A DNA stretch of 64,000 nt, from assembly GCA_922989275.2 (NCBI GenBank), contig OV277866.1, forward strand, positions 80,512,328 to 80,576,327, given 5' to 3'. Positions within the stretch are counted from its first letter, which is position 1; the number at the start of each line of letters is the position of its first letter. The notes beneath the pieces were generated by a model that worked only from the letters and a program-made list of their open reading frames with translations, was not told where the DNA came from and did no database searches. A program made the position numbers and the translations under genes. The DNA is from Gari tellinella. Its lineage: Eukaryota; Mollusca; Bivalvia; Cardiida; Psammobiidae. This document shows, piece by piece, positions 12,490 to 23,834 of the stretch.

Positions 12490-13675
12490 AATCTATATGT
12501 ATATTTACCTTCTGCGACTGACGGTTTCTAATCTTAATATTGAAAAGAATTGTAAAGGACAAACGAGTGAAACCATTGAGACTGAACCATTTCTTGCTAT
12601 AAAAGCTGAACTATTATAACCTGAAGAGATACAAGTCTGAAACGGTAGTAAGGAGCATTATGGCAATGTCCTTTCAAATATACATTACGATACCCACCAA
12701 CTCATCATCTCGACGTTACGTCCCTGTCGTTTCATTAGTCCAAGTCTGAATGACATTTCAAACTATTAGGCAAATCATCGGAGACGAAACAGATACGGTT
12801 TTAACTTATATTGGCTTAAAACTCTAGACAAAGCAAGTGTTTCAAATAATTGCTTCTGTTTGCCTCTAACATGTAATATGTTGTATATCGTAAGTAGAAA
12901 CTCTGTTGATGCGACATGGTGGGTATATTTAGAGCTCCAGATCAGATAAGTCTAGTGTCATTTTGTCTCTACTGAAACACATGCTGTGACACATGTTGTG
13001 GCAAATGTTTTTAGGTACTCCCATCATAGGGTTTCGTGGATACATTTAGAAGAATGGTTCATCAGTACATGTTACACACTCTAGAGACCTGACAAAACCC
13101 CTAGGAACAAGAACATTGTTAAGCAGGTTCGGTTTATATCTCACTGAATAAAACTTCGAAATACATGCGGTATCAATATACGAGTACAATAAGAATGTTA
13201 ATCATTCAATCGTCCATTATCTTGTCTCCTATTGAATTGTAATTGTTTAATTGGTCAATCGCTGTCATGTGAAGCCCTGTATCGGTGACACCACGTTTTC
13301 CGGAAGAGTTACTCCGCGTCCTACTTCAATATCAGGACTTTACAAGTATGAATAAATGTGTTGCCATATAAACAAACTGGCTTCTCTAAAACGGTTCTCA
13401 CATACTGCTATGTAACTCACTGCAAATGCGTCTTTAGAAAGTGGTTACTGTCTAAGCCCTCTAAAACACACACTTCATCATTCCTAAACCGCCTCTATGC
13501 TATAATTGGCTAATTACAGACTCTCTGTTCAGGTCGTCGGAAACAGAGTTCATGCTGCAAACCTATGGGCTAGAAGACTGATGCTGCTATTGAACTTGAC
13601 CATACACCACCGAATATGTCATCCAGTGTTTTGCCTGTAACCATGCCATTTGAACGTCTACGTTTGCGCAAAGTT
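12490..13675. other. No gene or repeat recognised
   Basis: No supportable coding, RNA or repeat feature was found. The sequence leads directly into a transposase fossil at its right end. Confidence 0.3.
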
Positions 13676-13679
13676 TTGT

Positions 13680-14180
13680 GGTCTGTTGAGTCAAATTTCA
13701 ATTAGGTTTTCAATAAAGGGTGCAAATGAGTGTACAGACAGAGAAACAAACGTGTTTTGGACTGTTGTGTGGCAGAGCATGACCAACCCAAAAAAGGATC
13801 AGGGCTCGTATGGGTGGGCATTTCCTACAGCGTTTGCACGGACCTTTACGTCATAAGGGTAGGGGCTCTGGACAGTTTGGGATACAGGGACGAGACTCTA
13901 GACGCTACTGAGCGCGCTCACATTGGAACTTTGGGTTCAGTTTGATCCCGACAGACGACATTGCTCGCCCATACCGAACACATATGGTGGACAAGTACCC
14001 GGAACACAAGGTCATGGGGCGGATAGACTTGCCAGCAAGGTCATCAGACTTTATATTACTTTGAGAATGCATAGGACATATCCGGTCGATAACGGCACTT
14101 CAGGACTGTCAAGGACCTCAAAGACATGCTTATTGAAAAATGGCACAGACTTCCCATTGCATACCTTCACACGTTAATTC
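13680..14180 (+). pseudogene. Tc1-type transposase fossil
   Basis: Three reading-frame fragments follow the order of a Tc1/mariner-superfamily DDE transposase. The first has VYRQRNKRVLDCC and then LVWVGISYSVCTDLYVIR, matching the family's VMVWGGIS-type block, followed by YRDETL. After a frame change comes DDIARPYRTHMVD, the equivalent of the QDNARPH block holding the second catalytic Asp, then DLPARSSDF, the equivalent of DWPARSPDLNPIE, where the final acidic residue is lost. In-frame stops and shifts (for example near 13,943 and 14,067) make it inactive. No terminal repeats were identified. The superfamily call is firm; the subfamily is not. Confidence 0.75.
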
Positions 14181-14184
14181 TCAG

Positions 14185-14870
14185 CTTTCCCTTCAGATGC
14201 CAGTAATTTATAAATGCATGTTAAGGACACGCATGATACTAGCTGTAATTTAAGAGAAGAACCTATAAGGTGGTGTCCTGGTTATGTTGTTTGTTACCCC
14301 ACCCACCTAGTCTGGCGCACGGACTCTCAAGGGTCGTTGTGTTTCAAAGAGAATAACGATGTCGTTTTCTACATTTCTAAAGAGAGAAGTACCCTACAAT
14401 GAAGTAAACATGTAATTTTACATGATACTGTTAAAATTTCTCTGAATAAACTTACTTATTTGCTTTACCCTATATACTCACCGCTTTAAATACTTTGTTG
14501 AGTATAACATTAACTTATAACGTTTATATGTTCTAATAAATAGTCTTTATATCATTGTATGCTTATTTGTCATTTTTACTGGTTATTAAACCTTTATCGT
14601 ATATCATGTCCAAAGTTCTGGTTGAAGTTAGTATAAGTATATACAGCTGTAAAAACGTTCTGGAAGTTATTGTTTAATCCCATATACTATTCCGTCATTA
14701 CTTTTGAATAAACCGTGATTATATCCTTTTTGCAAAGTTTTGGCGAAATATCAGTATGGAAACAAACTGTATTAGCTTAATATTTACCGAGTTTTAAAAT
14801 TCTCGTTTACAACATTGTACTTACATTTCTTTCAGAAAAATATGGTTATGTATTAAACAGTCTAAATAGA
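14185..14870. other. No gene recognised
   Basis: This AT-rich segment between the transposase fossil and the family C element may include the decayed rest of the transposon, but no end repeat is visible. Confidence 0.3.
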
Positions 14871-14874
14871 GATA

Positions 14875-15168
14875 TACAGCGCTCCCTCTCTACAACAACA
14901 CCCAACGGGAGACTAAAAGTGTGTGCGTTGTTCAGAGGGAATCGTTATAGGGAGGGAAATTGGCTTACACTTGCAATAATTAAGTTTTTCTCTATCGAAG
15001 TGTAAAATAATTCACTTTGAGAAAAAACAGCAGACGACAATGTTAAGCAGACGACATTGCAGCCGTGAATGGGTTGGACACAATTGTCATGTAAAGGGAA
15101 CTGTTGCAAGGGACGTTGTAATGAGGGAATCGTTGTTGGGAGGGTCGCTGTAAGGAGGCAGCACTGTA
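14875..15168 (+). mobile_element. Family C TIR element (294 bp), both ends present
   Basis: The left end TACAGCGCTCCCTC and right end GAGGCAGCACTGTA are inverted repeats with two differences, and both include a TA dinucleotide as expected for Tc1/mariner-type target duplication. The interior has ACAACACCCAACGGGAGACT near the left and GGAATCGTTGTTGGGAGG near the right. No transposase is encoded, so it is nonautonomous. Related left-end copies lie at 10,590, 22,379 and 37,865, and a right-end copy in reverse at 30,039. Confidence 0.75.
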
Positions 15169-15346
15169 ATATATTATTCTGCATCGAATTCGATTCCGCT
15201 CTGTATACTATTGTAATCTCAGTTCTAGACTCAAGCAGTCAAACCATAATATGCAAATTTGCATTATCACACAACTACATGTATGAAGATATCGAAAAGT
15301 ATCAACTGCTAAAAATAATGACTAGAAATATTGATGCAAGTCCCAT

Positions 15347-15415
15347 GCAGATTGAATCCTAGTTAGATGCAGCGTCCCGCACCATCTGATCTGGATCGAA
15401 ATTTATTTGCAATGT
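15347..15415. repeat. Decayed palindromic core
   Basis: GATTGAATCC...ATCTGATCTGGATCGAAATTTATTTGCAATG is a degenerate version of the core palindrome of families A-C with part of the family A short arm. It lies directly before the target-site duplicate of the LINE that follows. Confidence 0.5.
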
Positions 15416-15416
15416 C

Positions 15417-15430
15417 AACTAAGTCGCCTT
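15417..15430. repeat. LINE target-site duplication, left copy
   Basis: AACTAAGTCGCCTT is repeated exactly at 16,455-16,468 on the far side of the LINE, marking the insertion. Confidence 0.85.
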
Positions 15431-16454
15431 AGGCAACGCAGATGATCTCTTTAGTCAATATCTTAACACCAAAAAACCAGTAAAATTTCTATATAACTAT
15501 AGCCAGAAAATTAGACCAAGAAATGAAATAACCGCACAACAAAAATGGAAAAATATCACCAAAGAAGAAAATCTTGATTGGCAAAAAATATATCTAATAG
15601 GTATTAAAAGCACAATAGATGTTAAGCTAAGAAACTTTCAATTTAAATACCTTATGAGGATCATACGTACAAATAATATGTTAATCAAATTTAATTTGGT
15701 ATCTACAAATGTATGTGAGTTTTGTAGTATGCACATCGAAACGCCAGAACATTTATTTTGGGAATGCTACCACACCCAGACTTTTTGGACAGATTTAAAC
15801 ACCTATTTAATATCAAAACATATTAACATAGAATTATCTTGCAAAGCAATTTCATTCGGAATTTTAAAAAATGGACCATATTTCGACAAAATCAACTTTA
15901 TAATTATATATGCAAAATACTTCATCTACAGATGCAAACTTTTTAAAACGAAACCTAATATATTACATTTTAAACAAAATCTTCAAAACGCTATTAGTAT
16001 TGAACAACATATTGCTCTAAACCAAGACAAATTAGAACAATATGAATTAGCTTATACAAGTATCCGAAATGCTTAACTAAACATTTTTTTTTTTTCTTAA
16101 TGTATTACTGACCAAAAAAATCCCATTTCTTTTCTTTTCTTTCCTTTTACTCACCTATTCTTTTTACTTTTTTCTATTATTTTCATAATCACCACCATTT
16201 TCTCATCTATACCCTCCAAAAAACTATGACCGTCAGAATATGTCGATACTTTTTAATCGACAATTTCTTCAAATGCAATTTTCATGTTTATTGTTCGTTA
16301 TTCGGTAATATATTGTTATCATAAAACTGATTCATGAAGATGCCATGTCTTGACGATATATTGCATGTTCTGTATAACTGATGTATAGCATGATTATTGT
16401 ATTTGTTATGCATTGTATTTTTGACGGAAATAAAATTAATTACAAAAAAAACAA
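15431..16454 (+). mobile_element. 5'-truncated LINE with exact target-site duplication
   Basis: The 1,024-bp insert lies between two exact 14-bp copies of AACTAAGTCGCCTT. It contains the 3' end of a LINE ORF2 (to 16,076), a T-rich then mixed 3' UTR, and a 3' terminus at GGAAATAAAATTAATTACAAAA. Severe 5' truncation with a variable-length target duplication is the usual outcome of target-primed reverse transcription. Confidence 0.85.
15441..16076 (+). pseudogene. LINE ORF2 C-terminal fragment
   Basis: The frame is open from the truncated 5' end to TAA at 16,074-16,076. It contains NLDWQKIYLIGIKSTIDVKL and LRNFQFKYLMR, a typical post-RT segment of LINE ORF2, then CEFCSMHIETPEHLFWEC, a C-x2-C-x7-H-x4-C zinc-knuckle-like cluster, and TFWTDLNTYL. 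The RT palm is missing through 5' truncation, so this is a dead copy despite its open frame. It is a different family from the LINE at the left edge of the window, judged by sequence and 3' tail. Confidence 0.85.
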
Positions 16455-16468
16455 AACTAAGTCGCCTT
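16455..16468. repeat. LINE target-site duplication, right copy
   Basis: This is the exact second copy of the 14-bp duplication at 15,417-15,430. Confidence 0.85.
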
Positions 16469-16469
16469 T

Positions 16470-17590
16470 GGCGATAAAAGGTTGAAACCAAAGTATAGCA
16501 TATCAAAATCATTTTCCGCAATTAAGCATAGTTCAAAGCAAAGCATGTGTATGTACTGCAAATATTGACGCCTATACTTGTTTAATGGCAATAAGTCGTT
16601 CGACATATCAGACAAATATGAGATTATAAGAAACTTATTGCACATAAATTATCACTATCTGTTATTGTGAGCCTAAACTGTGTTGATAAATAAACGTCAG
16701 AAGATGAAGTTATTTGTTTGAAATGTTTTTATAATAAAGTGTTTCATTGTTTTAAGCTAGACCATCTGGTAAGTTCCATGCCTCAAACCTTAATATTTCA
16801 TGGGCATACATTACACCGGCAGGTGTCTATAGGGTAAAACTGATCTTGTATGACCGCCTGTAGTTTTCGTAAAATGTCGATTATTTGTATGCACAGTTGG
16901 AAGACGTTGATAATTCTAGTTCAAAACGAACAGTAGCGCAAACACAATTCAAAATTGTAGAAAGAGGTCGTCGTTATTTCTAGAAAGTTAATTTAATTAA
17001 TATTTACAACTAGTCAAGAATCTAATTACACGCCGTGTTACTCGGCCTCTCATTTGACTCCTGAATGTTTGTAATGGACACCAATATTCAAGAGCAACCG
17101 AATAATTATTGGGAAACAATTAACGTCTTTCTTAAAGTGGTTCCTACTATAAATCATTAATTCCTATCTTGTTTGATACGGACACAATTGTCAGACTAAC
17201 GTACAGGTTGAACACGTTTATCAAAATATTATTTATATAGTAGCAGAGACTTAATTATTGCTACAACTGAATGATTTACTTAAACTGTGCATGTACATCA
17301 AATTAAACATTTTTTTGTTTGCTTTTATTTCTAAAAAATGTATAATTGGTTAGCCTGACTAATTGCAAAAATTTCCATCCAGTCTGAAGTTACAAACAAT
17401 TCTGACTGCGTGATGGTACTGATGATTGCCACATAAAGAAACATTCTATTTGAGATTAAAGAATCATCTTAATAAACAAATCATTTCAATACTGTTTTCT
17501 AAAACAGCACATTCCGAGTGTGTATTAAAACATAACCACAATGTGACGACTTTCTTTCTTTCTATACTGCTAGACACCCCTTACGGGTAT
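16470..17590. other. No gene recognised
   Basis: AT-rich sequence, short frames without motifs and no repeat match noticed. Confidence 0.3.
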
Positions 17591-17594
17591 TACG

Positions 17595-17810
17595 AGCAGG
17601 GCACCTTTTAGATGCACCATTGGGACTGTACCCGGCCGGTCACTTTATCCTGACACCGACGAACCAGTTGTAATGCTAACCCGATATCCTGAGCGCCAAG
17701 GAGGGAAGCCATTACTACCAATTTTAAAGTCTTTGGTGTGACCCGGCCGGGGATTGAACCCATAATCTCCCGCACTGCAAGCGGACGCTCTACCACTAAG
17801 CCACGCAGAC
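17595..17810 (-). mobile_element. tRNA-derived SINE
   Basis: Second copy of the SINE at 12,274-12,487. The minus-strand head reads GTCTGCGTGGCTTAGTGGTA, then GAGCGTCCGCTTGCAGTGCG and B box GGGTTCAATCCCC, followed by CGGCCGGGTCACACCA. This copy is the better preserved of the two in its promoter boxes. Downstream the body contains CCAAGGCGCTCAGGATATCG-like sequence and ends near AGGTGCCCTGC. Confidence 0.8.
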
Positions 17811-18642
17811 TTAACTTGTATTATAGTGTTACTCGTGTTATAGATAAAATGCTTACATTTAGGTAAAACGTTCTAAACAGAGCATTTAGCTTTAATTTGA
17901 TCTTCTTTCAAGAAGCCACCTGCGCTGAGTACTGACATTAATTGTTTTGTGTTGGTACTCCGTAATTAAGGGGATGACCTTAAAGTAAAATCTGTATAAG
18001 TTTAAACTTATTTTCACTGGTAACCAAAGGTAAGATGATATAGAAAACAACATGAAAACTGTTTTATACCACCATGTGAAATGGCTACCAAAACACCATG
18101 CAGTTCGAGAATAATTCCTCTGAGTTGTACATATTACTCGCAAGTTTCTTACGGCAGTATTTAGATACATTCAACCACATGTTCTTTGAGAAAGTATGTC
18201 AGTATTGTAGACGAACGACATTCATAAAACTCAATTATAGAACAATAAGAATCTATAAGCTTGTCAAAATGACAATTTCCGTTCGAAATATCAGATAACT
18301 ACATCTGGACATTAAACATTTTATGAACTTTTCATTGCGGGCGTAGTTTTGAGACTTTATATAAATACGACAGTAGGGAAATAATTCTAGCAAACATGTC
18401 TCATGGAAAGACCAATATAATCTCAAATCTTGTCTATTACCTTTTCGGAATTTCTTCAAGGATACAAGACAAATTGTATGAACACTAGTTCGACTTTAAC
18501 AGCTATTTAGACTCCTGAACGTCTGATCTTACTACTTTAAAGTTTGCTAAGCACCATGGGTAAAACCTCAATATGTTCCAATGCATTGCACTTATCATTT
18601 TCTCACCGCATCACTGCTAACATATTTGTTCGCTTCCTTCCA

Positions 18643-20650
18643 AATAAATACGAAAGACTCAAGCAGGAAACGTAACACAAACAATACACCCACCTCTCAA
18701 CCAGAACACACACACACAGTCATACCACAACAAACACACACACACACGCGCGCAATACCATTCCTTCATCTACACACTAAATAGAAAACAACACGCAAGA
18801 CAAACATAAAGCAAAGTGAATATAGGAGCCCGCCTTGGTACGGTCAGTAGCAATCAATAATTAACTATAAATTAATCAATTATTAACAACCACTGGGTTT
18901 AGGGGCGCCCAGCCTCACACTTATCTCCTATATTCACCTATAAAGACAAACAGTGTACATGAAATATAAACCCTGTTCCACAACCTCACAATCATAAAGA
19001 CCGCCAGCACAGTAAGTAAATACATGTAAAACATTTAGCAAAAATTCTATGACAAGATCATTAGTAACATGGGAAAGAATTAAACATTCAAGCCCGTGTT
19101 AAAAATATCCCACTATGGCAACGGTCAAATTGTACTCAAGCGACTAGTCTGTAGTTACGAGTAACTGTAAGACATGGAAGGGTCCAGGGTACGACAGAGA
19201 GGGACAGAAAAAACAAAGCACGAAAATCCGAAATAACTCTCCCGGTTAAAGACGGCTTTAAAGATACATCATCATGTAGTGCTAAGCCCTGTCTGTCGTC
19301 GCACAACCAAAGAGGAAAGCATAGTTATCAATTGTAAATTGATCGATAACCAAACGTGAAGTGCGCAGCAATATAGTTGGATCATAATCTGTTTTGAGGA
19401 AAAATCTAATACGTTTCACAAATAGGTTTTGAAAATGTATATGTCCAAGAATCTTACGATGTCTGTAAATCACATCACCATAAAACTCCGGATGTGAAAT
19501 ACCTTGCTGCAGAAAAGACTTTAAGTTATATTTATACTTGTTAAATGAGAGGAAGATTTCTATAAAAGAATTTAGAAAATGTTTTACGAAGTTTATGAAA
19601 TCTGTACCCCTGTTTAAGAAGCGTTTCAGTAATAGTTTTATTACGAATGTGGATGTCCTCAAAAGAGGTACAGGCCCTAGCAAAGCGAATAAGTTGTGAA
19701 ATATAAACCCCGTAAGATGTGGAACGGGGAACATCGCCATCTAGATGAGGATAATTTACAATACTAAAATCAAAATCATCTCGTTTATCGTAAATCTTAG
19801 TAGAAACAATTCCGTTATTTATAAAAAGATCCAAATCTAAAAATGGTGCCGACAAATTTGACTCGTTTGTTTTATTAAGGCGTAGTTCTTTTGGGTAAAT
19901 AAAAGGAAACAACGTATCAAAAAATGGGTTGTCTATATTAAAAATATCATCTAGATAGCGCGATGTATTGTTAAAGGCTTCGATCATATCTGCCTGTGTA
20001 TCAGGTTTTAGACTAAGCATAAAGTTCCTCTCATAACAGTACAAAAATAGGTCTGCGACAAGGGGCGCACAGTTTGTACCCATAGGAATACCAATCACTT
20101 GGCGAGATATGGTACTCCCAAAACGTACATAAATATTATCCAGAAGAAATGTTAGTGATTCACAGACATCGGTGCAAGTCCACATAGTGTAATGCTTAAC
20201 CGTGTCATTTGTAAAAAATGCACGATCAGTATTACACGCCAGAAATAGCTTCCTTCTCTGTCAAAAGTCTTTTCAATAAGTTGTATAAGTTTAGCTTTTA
20301 TTAGATTATGAGGTAAGGTAGTATATAGTGTTGAAAAGTCATACGTACTTATATTGCAAGCTTGGTATTTTCTATATTCAAGCTTCGCCAAAATTTCATT
20401 AGAGTTTTTGATAGACCAAAACAGACCAAGTCCAGAATTTTCGTAAGTCTTATCACAATACCTTTGAACATGTTCTTTGATTTTAATTAAAGACGATGTT
20501 AAAAGTTTGGAAAGCTTAGTAGTAGTACATGCACTTGAATTAGCAATAAGGTGTTTTGTGGAGTTTTGGTATCCAGTACATTGTAGGAAGTTTGTGACAT
20601 GTAATGTTGACAGCAGTGGAGACATTATTGCAAAGAGTTTGCTGTATGGA
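18643..20650 (-). mobile_element. Penelope-like element, near-complete RT region, minus strand
   Basis: On the minus strand the element runs from an RT N-terminal region near 20,650 to a stop at 19,282-19,284 and a 3' non-coding region ending near AATAAATACGAAAGACTCAA at 18,643. The 3' region carries a CA-rich microsatellite (about 18,697-18,765) at the position where plus-strand copies have GT repeats, and the conserved 13-bp inverted repeat GTGAATATAGGAG/CTCCTATATTCAC (about 18,820-18,945), here perfectly paired. Homologous pieces lie at 1555-2293 and 33,908-35,585. Confidence 0.8.
19282..20625 (-). pseudogene. Penelope-like reverse transcriptase, two frame breaks
   Basis: Three overlapping frames together cover an RT. 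The first (20,625 to about 20,230) has IANSSACTTTKLSKLLTSSL and motif A as STYDFSTLYTTLPHNLI, with the catalytic Asp in DFSTLYT. After a frame change near 20,230 the second has motif B (GIPMGTNCAPLVADLFLYCY) and motif C (RYLDDIF, catalytic DD), then YDKRDDFDFSIVNYPHLDGD. Near 19,549 an extra T relative to the copy at 34,050 shifts the frame again; the last part ends GISHPEFYGDVIY to FGCATTDRA. The GIPMGTNCAP/YLDD arrangement is that of Penelope-related RTs in animals. No GIY-YIG endonuclease was recognised. The exact PLE clade is not determined. Confidence 0.75.
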
Positions 20651-20659
20651 TTCTGATAT

Positions 20660-21930
20660 TTCTAAACATGTCTATGTCCTCTAGCCGAAACTCGAGGAAA
20701 TTTATAAAACGTGAAATTTCTGAGAATTCTCCAAAATGTTCAAATCCATTGAATTCTACATTGTTATGTTCTTAGAGATGGTAAAACAAAGTTTTACCGT
20801 TCAATGTTCAAGTGTGCCCATTTTAACATGCGGAAAAGGTATGTGGTGAGAAAGTAATATTAAATGGGAATAAGATGATACAATTAATTCGTATTCGCTC
20901 CGAAGCAGCACCTAGGATCAAAACCACCGAAATGCATTTCTTTTAGTTTTTGGCAGAAGAAATAATATCCGTCAAATAAACACAAACATTCCATGTGGTA
21001 AGTAAGCCCAATAATAGCAGTAGCGAGGTATTCGTGAAATTGAAAAACCAATAATGGAATAACAGGTAAGGTTATCATCCAAAACAAGCTAAATTTAGTG
21101 AATTTAGTGAAGTTCGACTGAAATAGAAAACGTTGTTCAACATCTTCTTTGAAATTACAATGTCTATAGATGACGTCATCGTTACAAAGAAACTTCATTA
21201 CCGTCTGTGTGATAATGTAAACACTGATTTGCAGTTTGAATAAATATTAGGAGCTACGATAGACATTTGTGAGACAGATACGCAGTGAAAATAAACCAAG
21301 ACGAGTTTGTGTTCCTACGTTTAACATTTACCAAGCATTAACTGTTTCTTTTGTGTCTGCAATTCGCAAATAATACTATGGGTTGAACATATATCCTGCT
21401 GTTTTATATGTTAATCTCAGCTGAATGGATATACACTAGCATTAAGCAACGCCATGGAGCAGACGCCTATGCACTCGGAGTTTATCGTAAACTTGACGAG
21501 AAAAGTAGTTCTCACTACTGCGGATTGCGACGAAGTAATAACGCGTATTACTTGACGATTAAATGCGCTTGTAGCAAAATCACTATCAATAGCGAATACA
21601 ATCATAACTATGTATTGTAATATAATGGCAGATATACAAATGTCTGACAGAGTATGAAAAACTATTAATATGTTATAACTTAGGGTCAGTTACAATGTAC
21701 ATGATTTGCTCGATTCAAGCCGTATGGATTGCTTTTTCTACTGTATTCACCTATCGGAAATAAACAAAAGCAAATTAAAAAGTTTAGCTTAATAACTTAA
21801 TAAAAGAGATTTTCCAGTTTGTTTATTATGTTTTTATAAATGCAGGCTATTGAATACCAGCCCTATAGAAAGACATTTCCTTTTTAAAAAAAATTATTTT
21901 TTTTATATCATGTTGAATCAAATTCACAGG
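20660..21930. other. No gene recognised
   Basis: A 104-codon minus-strand frame at 20,884-21,198 shows no recognisable family. The first ~50 bp may be the decayed 5' continuation of the PLE. Confidence 0.3.
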
Positions 21931-21939
21931 TGCCGGTAT

Positions 21940-22070
21940 TAGACATGATTTGTAAAACAAACAGATTCTTGTCATTTTTCAAATCATGTCGACTGTGAAA
22001 ACATGATTTGTAAAAAATGACATGTTTGTAGAACTTTTACAATTAGAACTTTTTACAAATCATGTCACTT
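21940..22070. repeat. Cluster of inverted GACATGATTTGTAAAA motifs
   Basis: ACATGATTTGTAAAA occurs in direct orientation near 21,942 and 22,002 and inverted as AAATCATGTC near 21,981 and 22,060. The segment can form a large hairpin ending just before the minisatellite. Confidence 0.6.
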
Positions 22071-22162
22071 CACTGCGCATGCCACTGGTACCAAACTCGC
22101 ATACCCGTATTTGCAGGTGGTCAAGACAAGATAATCATTCGAAACATTCTGCCCATTCATCT

Positions 22163-22278
22163 ATATCATTACTTCCACCTATCACTCCGCTTTATCATTA
22201 CTTCCACCTATCACTCCGCTATATCATTACTTCCACCTATCACTCCGCTATATCATTACTTCCACCTATCACTCCGCT
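22163..22278. repeat. Minisatellite, 29-bp unit, four copies
   Basis: The unit is roughly ATATCATTACTTCCACCTAT plus CACTCCGCT; the TCATT word falls at 22,166, 22,195, 22,224 and 22,253, an exact 29-bp period. Copies are almost identical, so the array is recent. Because 29 is not a multiple of three, the repeat reads through all frames, giving short chance frames with HYFHLSLR and YHSAISLLPPITPL. Confidence 0.9.
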
Positions 22279-22378
22279 GAATATCCTTATTAAGTATATT
22301 ATTGTTCCTTGATGTTGGTCCACGGTGTTAATTTCAGATGACAAATTCCGAATGTAGTTTGACTATAGATTGGGGCAA

Positions 22379-22520
22379 TACAGTGCTCTCTCCTTTCAAA
22401 AACACCCAACTGAAGACAAATAAAGCGAGTGTTGTTCGAAGGGGCATTGTATCGGTAGGGAAAATAAAGGTAACCATTTGCAAAAAGCTTGATTTCAAAT
22501 CAGACGTCGCGAACCGAAAT
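22379..22520 (+). mobile_element. Family C TIR element, partial
   Basis: It begins TACAGTGCTCTCTCC, has AACACCCAACTGAAGAC and GTGTTGTTCGAAGGGG as in the other C copies, and ends in a decayed half core (AAAAAGCTTGATTTCAAATCAGACGTCGCG). The right terminal repeat is not visible. Confidence 0.6.
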
Positions 22521-22984
22521 CGGAATTAACCGACCTAAGTAGATCTTCAAATAGACAATAAACGATTGAAATGAAATAAAACGTTCTCTGTACTATATAA
22601 AAATAAATGTTTGTTAACTATGTATTTACTTCGAAAAGATATGTATAATCAAAGCGCTGCGGGGCCTGGGGTTATGACGGTTGTTTAGCTCACCGAATAC
22701 GAAGTGCCAAAGTGGGGTGTTTTGATCGCCCTGTATCCGTCGTTGTACAGGGATTGCCGTCCGTCGTTTTGTAATGCTGTTCGTGCTTGATCTATAGCTT
22801 ATAAGTTTGAAAGGGTTACCTGCGAGTGTTATTGAATTGTGTCGTCTTACAAACAAACAACCTAAAAGAAACCATCAAAAATGACGCAAGCGACAAGATG
22901 ACGACAACACCTTGACTTTTCTAACAGTTGAGCTAAACACGATAATGCGACAACAAATAAACAAGATGAAAAGAAAAAAGCTTT

Positions 22985-23055
22985 GCATTCAACGGGATTC
23001 GAACCCTGACAAAGTGCTACGCATTAACCAACACTAGGCCATCCCTGCAAGGCGG
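22985..23055 (-). mobile_element. tRNA-like sequence, probable SINE head or tRNA fossil
   Basis: The minus strand reads GCAGGGATGGCCTAGTGTTG (A-box-like) and GGGTTCGAATCCC (strong B box) in correct order and spacing. The anticodon arm does not pair well, so a functional tRNA is unlikely. Confidence 0.5.
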
Positions 23056-23574
23056 TGCTTATTAAAGATATATGACCTCTTTTAATAATTAATCGGTATT
23101 ATTCCTCACACTTTCAACGTCCTCGGAACGTAGTTGTTAGTTTCAAAACTAGGAAACAAATTCATAGGAAACAAAAGTGTTACAGCCGTTTACATTATTC
23201 AACTATTTCAGTCTATAATGAGGGAACATTGAAGATAAATGTCAAAATGTCATGCACAACGACATATCAAGCATTGAAATCTCCTATTAGTTCTGTTTTC
23301 GCATTATGGTACAGTGCATTCTCTTGTTTGCTTCCATTCCATCGACTGTGATATATATGACGAATATTTCACTAGCATTGTTTTATCTCAGACACATATA
23401 AGGAATATTAAGGCTGCTTAAAGTGGGCGAGAATAGTATCAACCATGAAAAAAGCTTACAGAGAAGTTTAAAGTGAACTAATGGAAGAGATGTATTGGTT
23501 TTTTTCCAAAGACAACCCAACTAGTGTCAATTAAGAGAATTACATGTTTACTGTGACTTTGCTGAACCTTGTTA

Positions 23575-23830
23575 AAGACATTACCCCAGTCATGTATCAC
23601 CATTGCTCTCAACAGGCTAGAATGTAACTGTAAAGCATGATTAAAGTGAGCAAAATATAGCATAGCCATCTCAAGTTGTCTAGAGAGGAACTGACAAAAT
23701 CACACTCAATGGTGTTTTCAATGTTTTTTCTAACCAAATTAAAAATATAAGACGCTTCATTGATTCCTGCCACATACATTATCACCGTTTTGAGCATTGG
23801 TTGCACAAGATATAACTGACTAGGTTTAAC
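23575..23830. repeat. Dispersed repeat, copy 1
   Basis: This segment and 29,660-29,945 share ordered blocks: AAAGACATTACC/AAAGACATTTCC, CCATTG-TCTC, CAGTTGTCTAGAGAGG-type, a TTTTCAATG block, AACCAAA-T-AAAATATAAGA-GC, and TGATTC. It is an old dispersed element of unknown type in the same orientation. Confidence 0.5.
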
Positions 23831-23834
23831 TACC

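Noticed and set aside
22163..22278. CRISPR-like array
   Set aside because: The repeats are contiguous without spacers and the genome is eukaryotic.
22022..22312. Repeat protein with HYFHLSLR units
   Set aside because: The 29-bp minisatellite shifts frame at every unit; there is no constraint on a protein.
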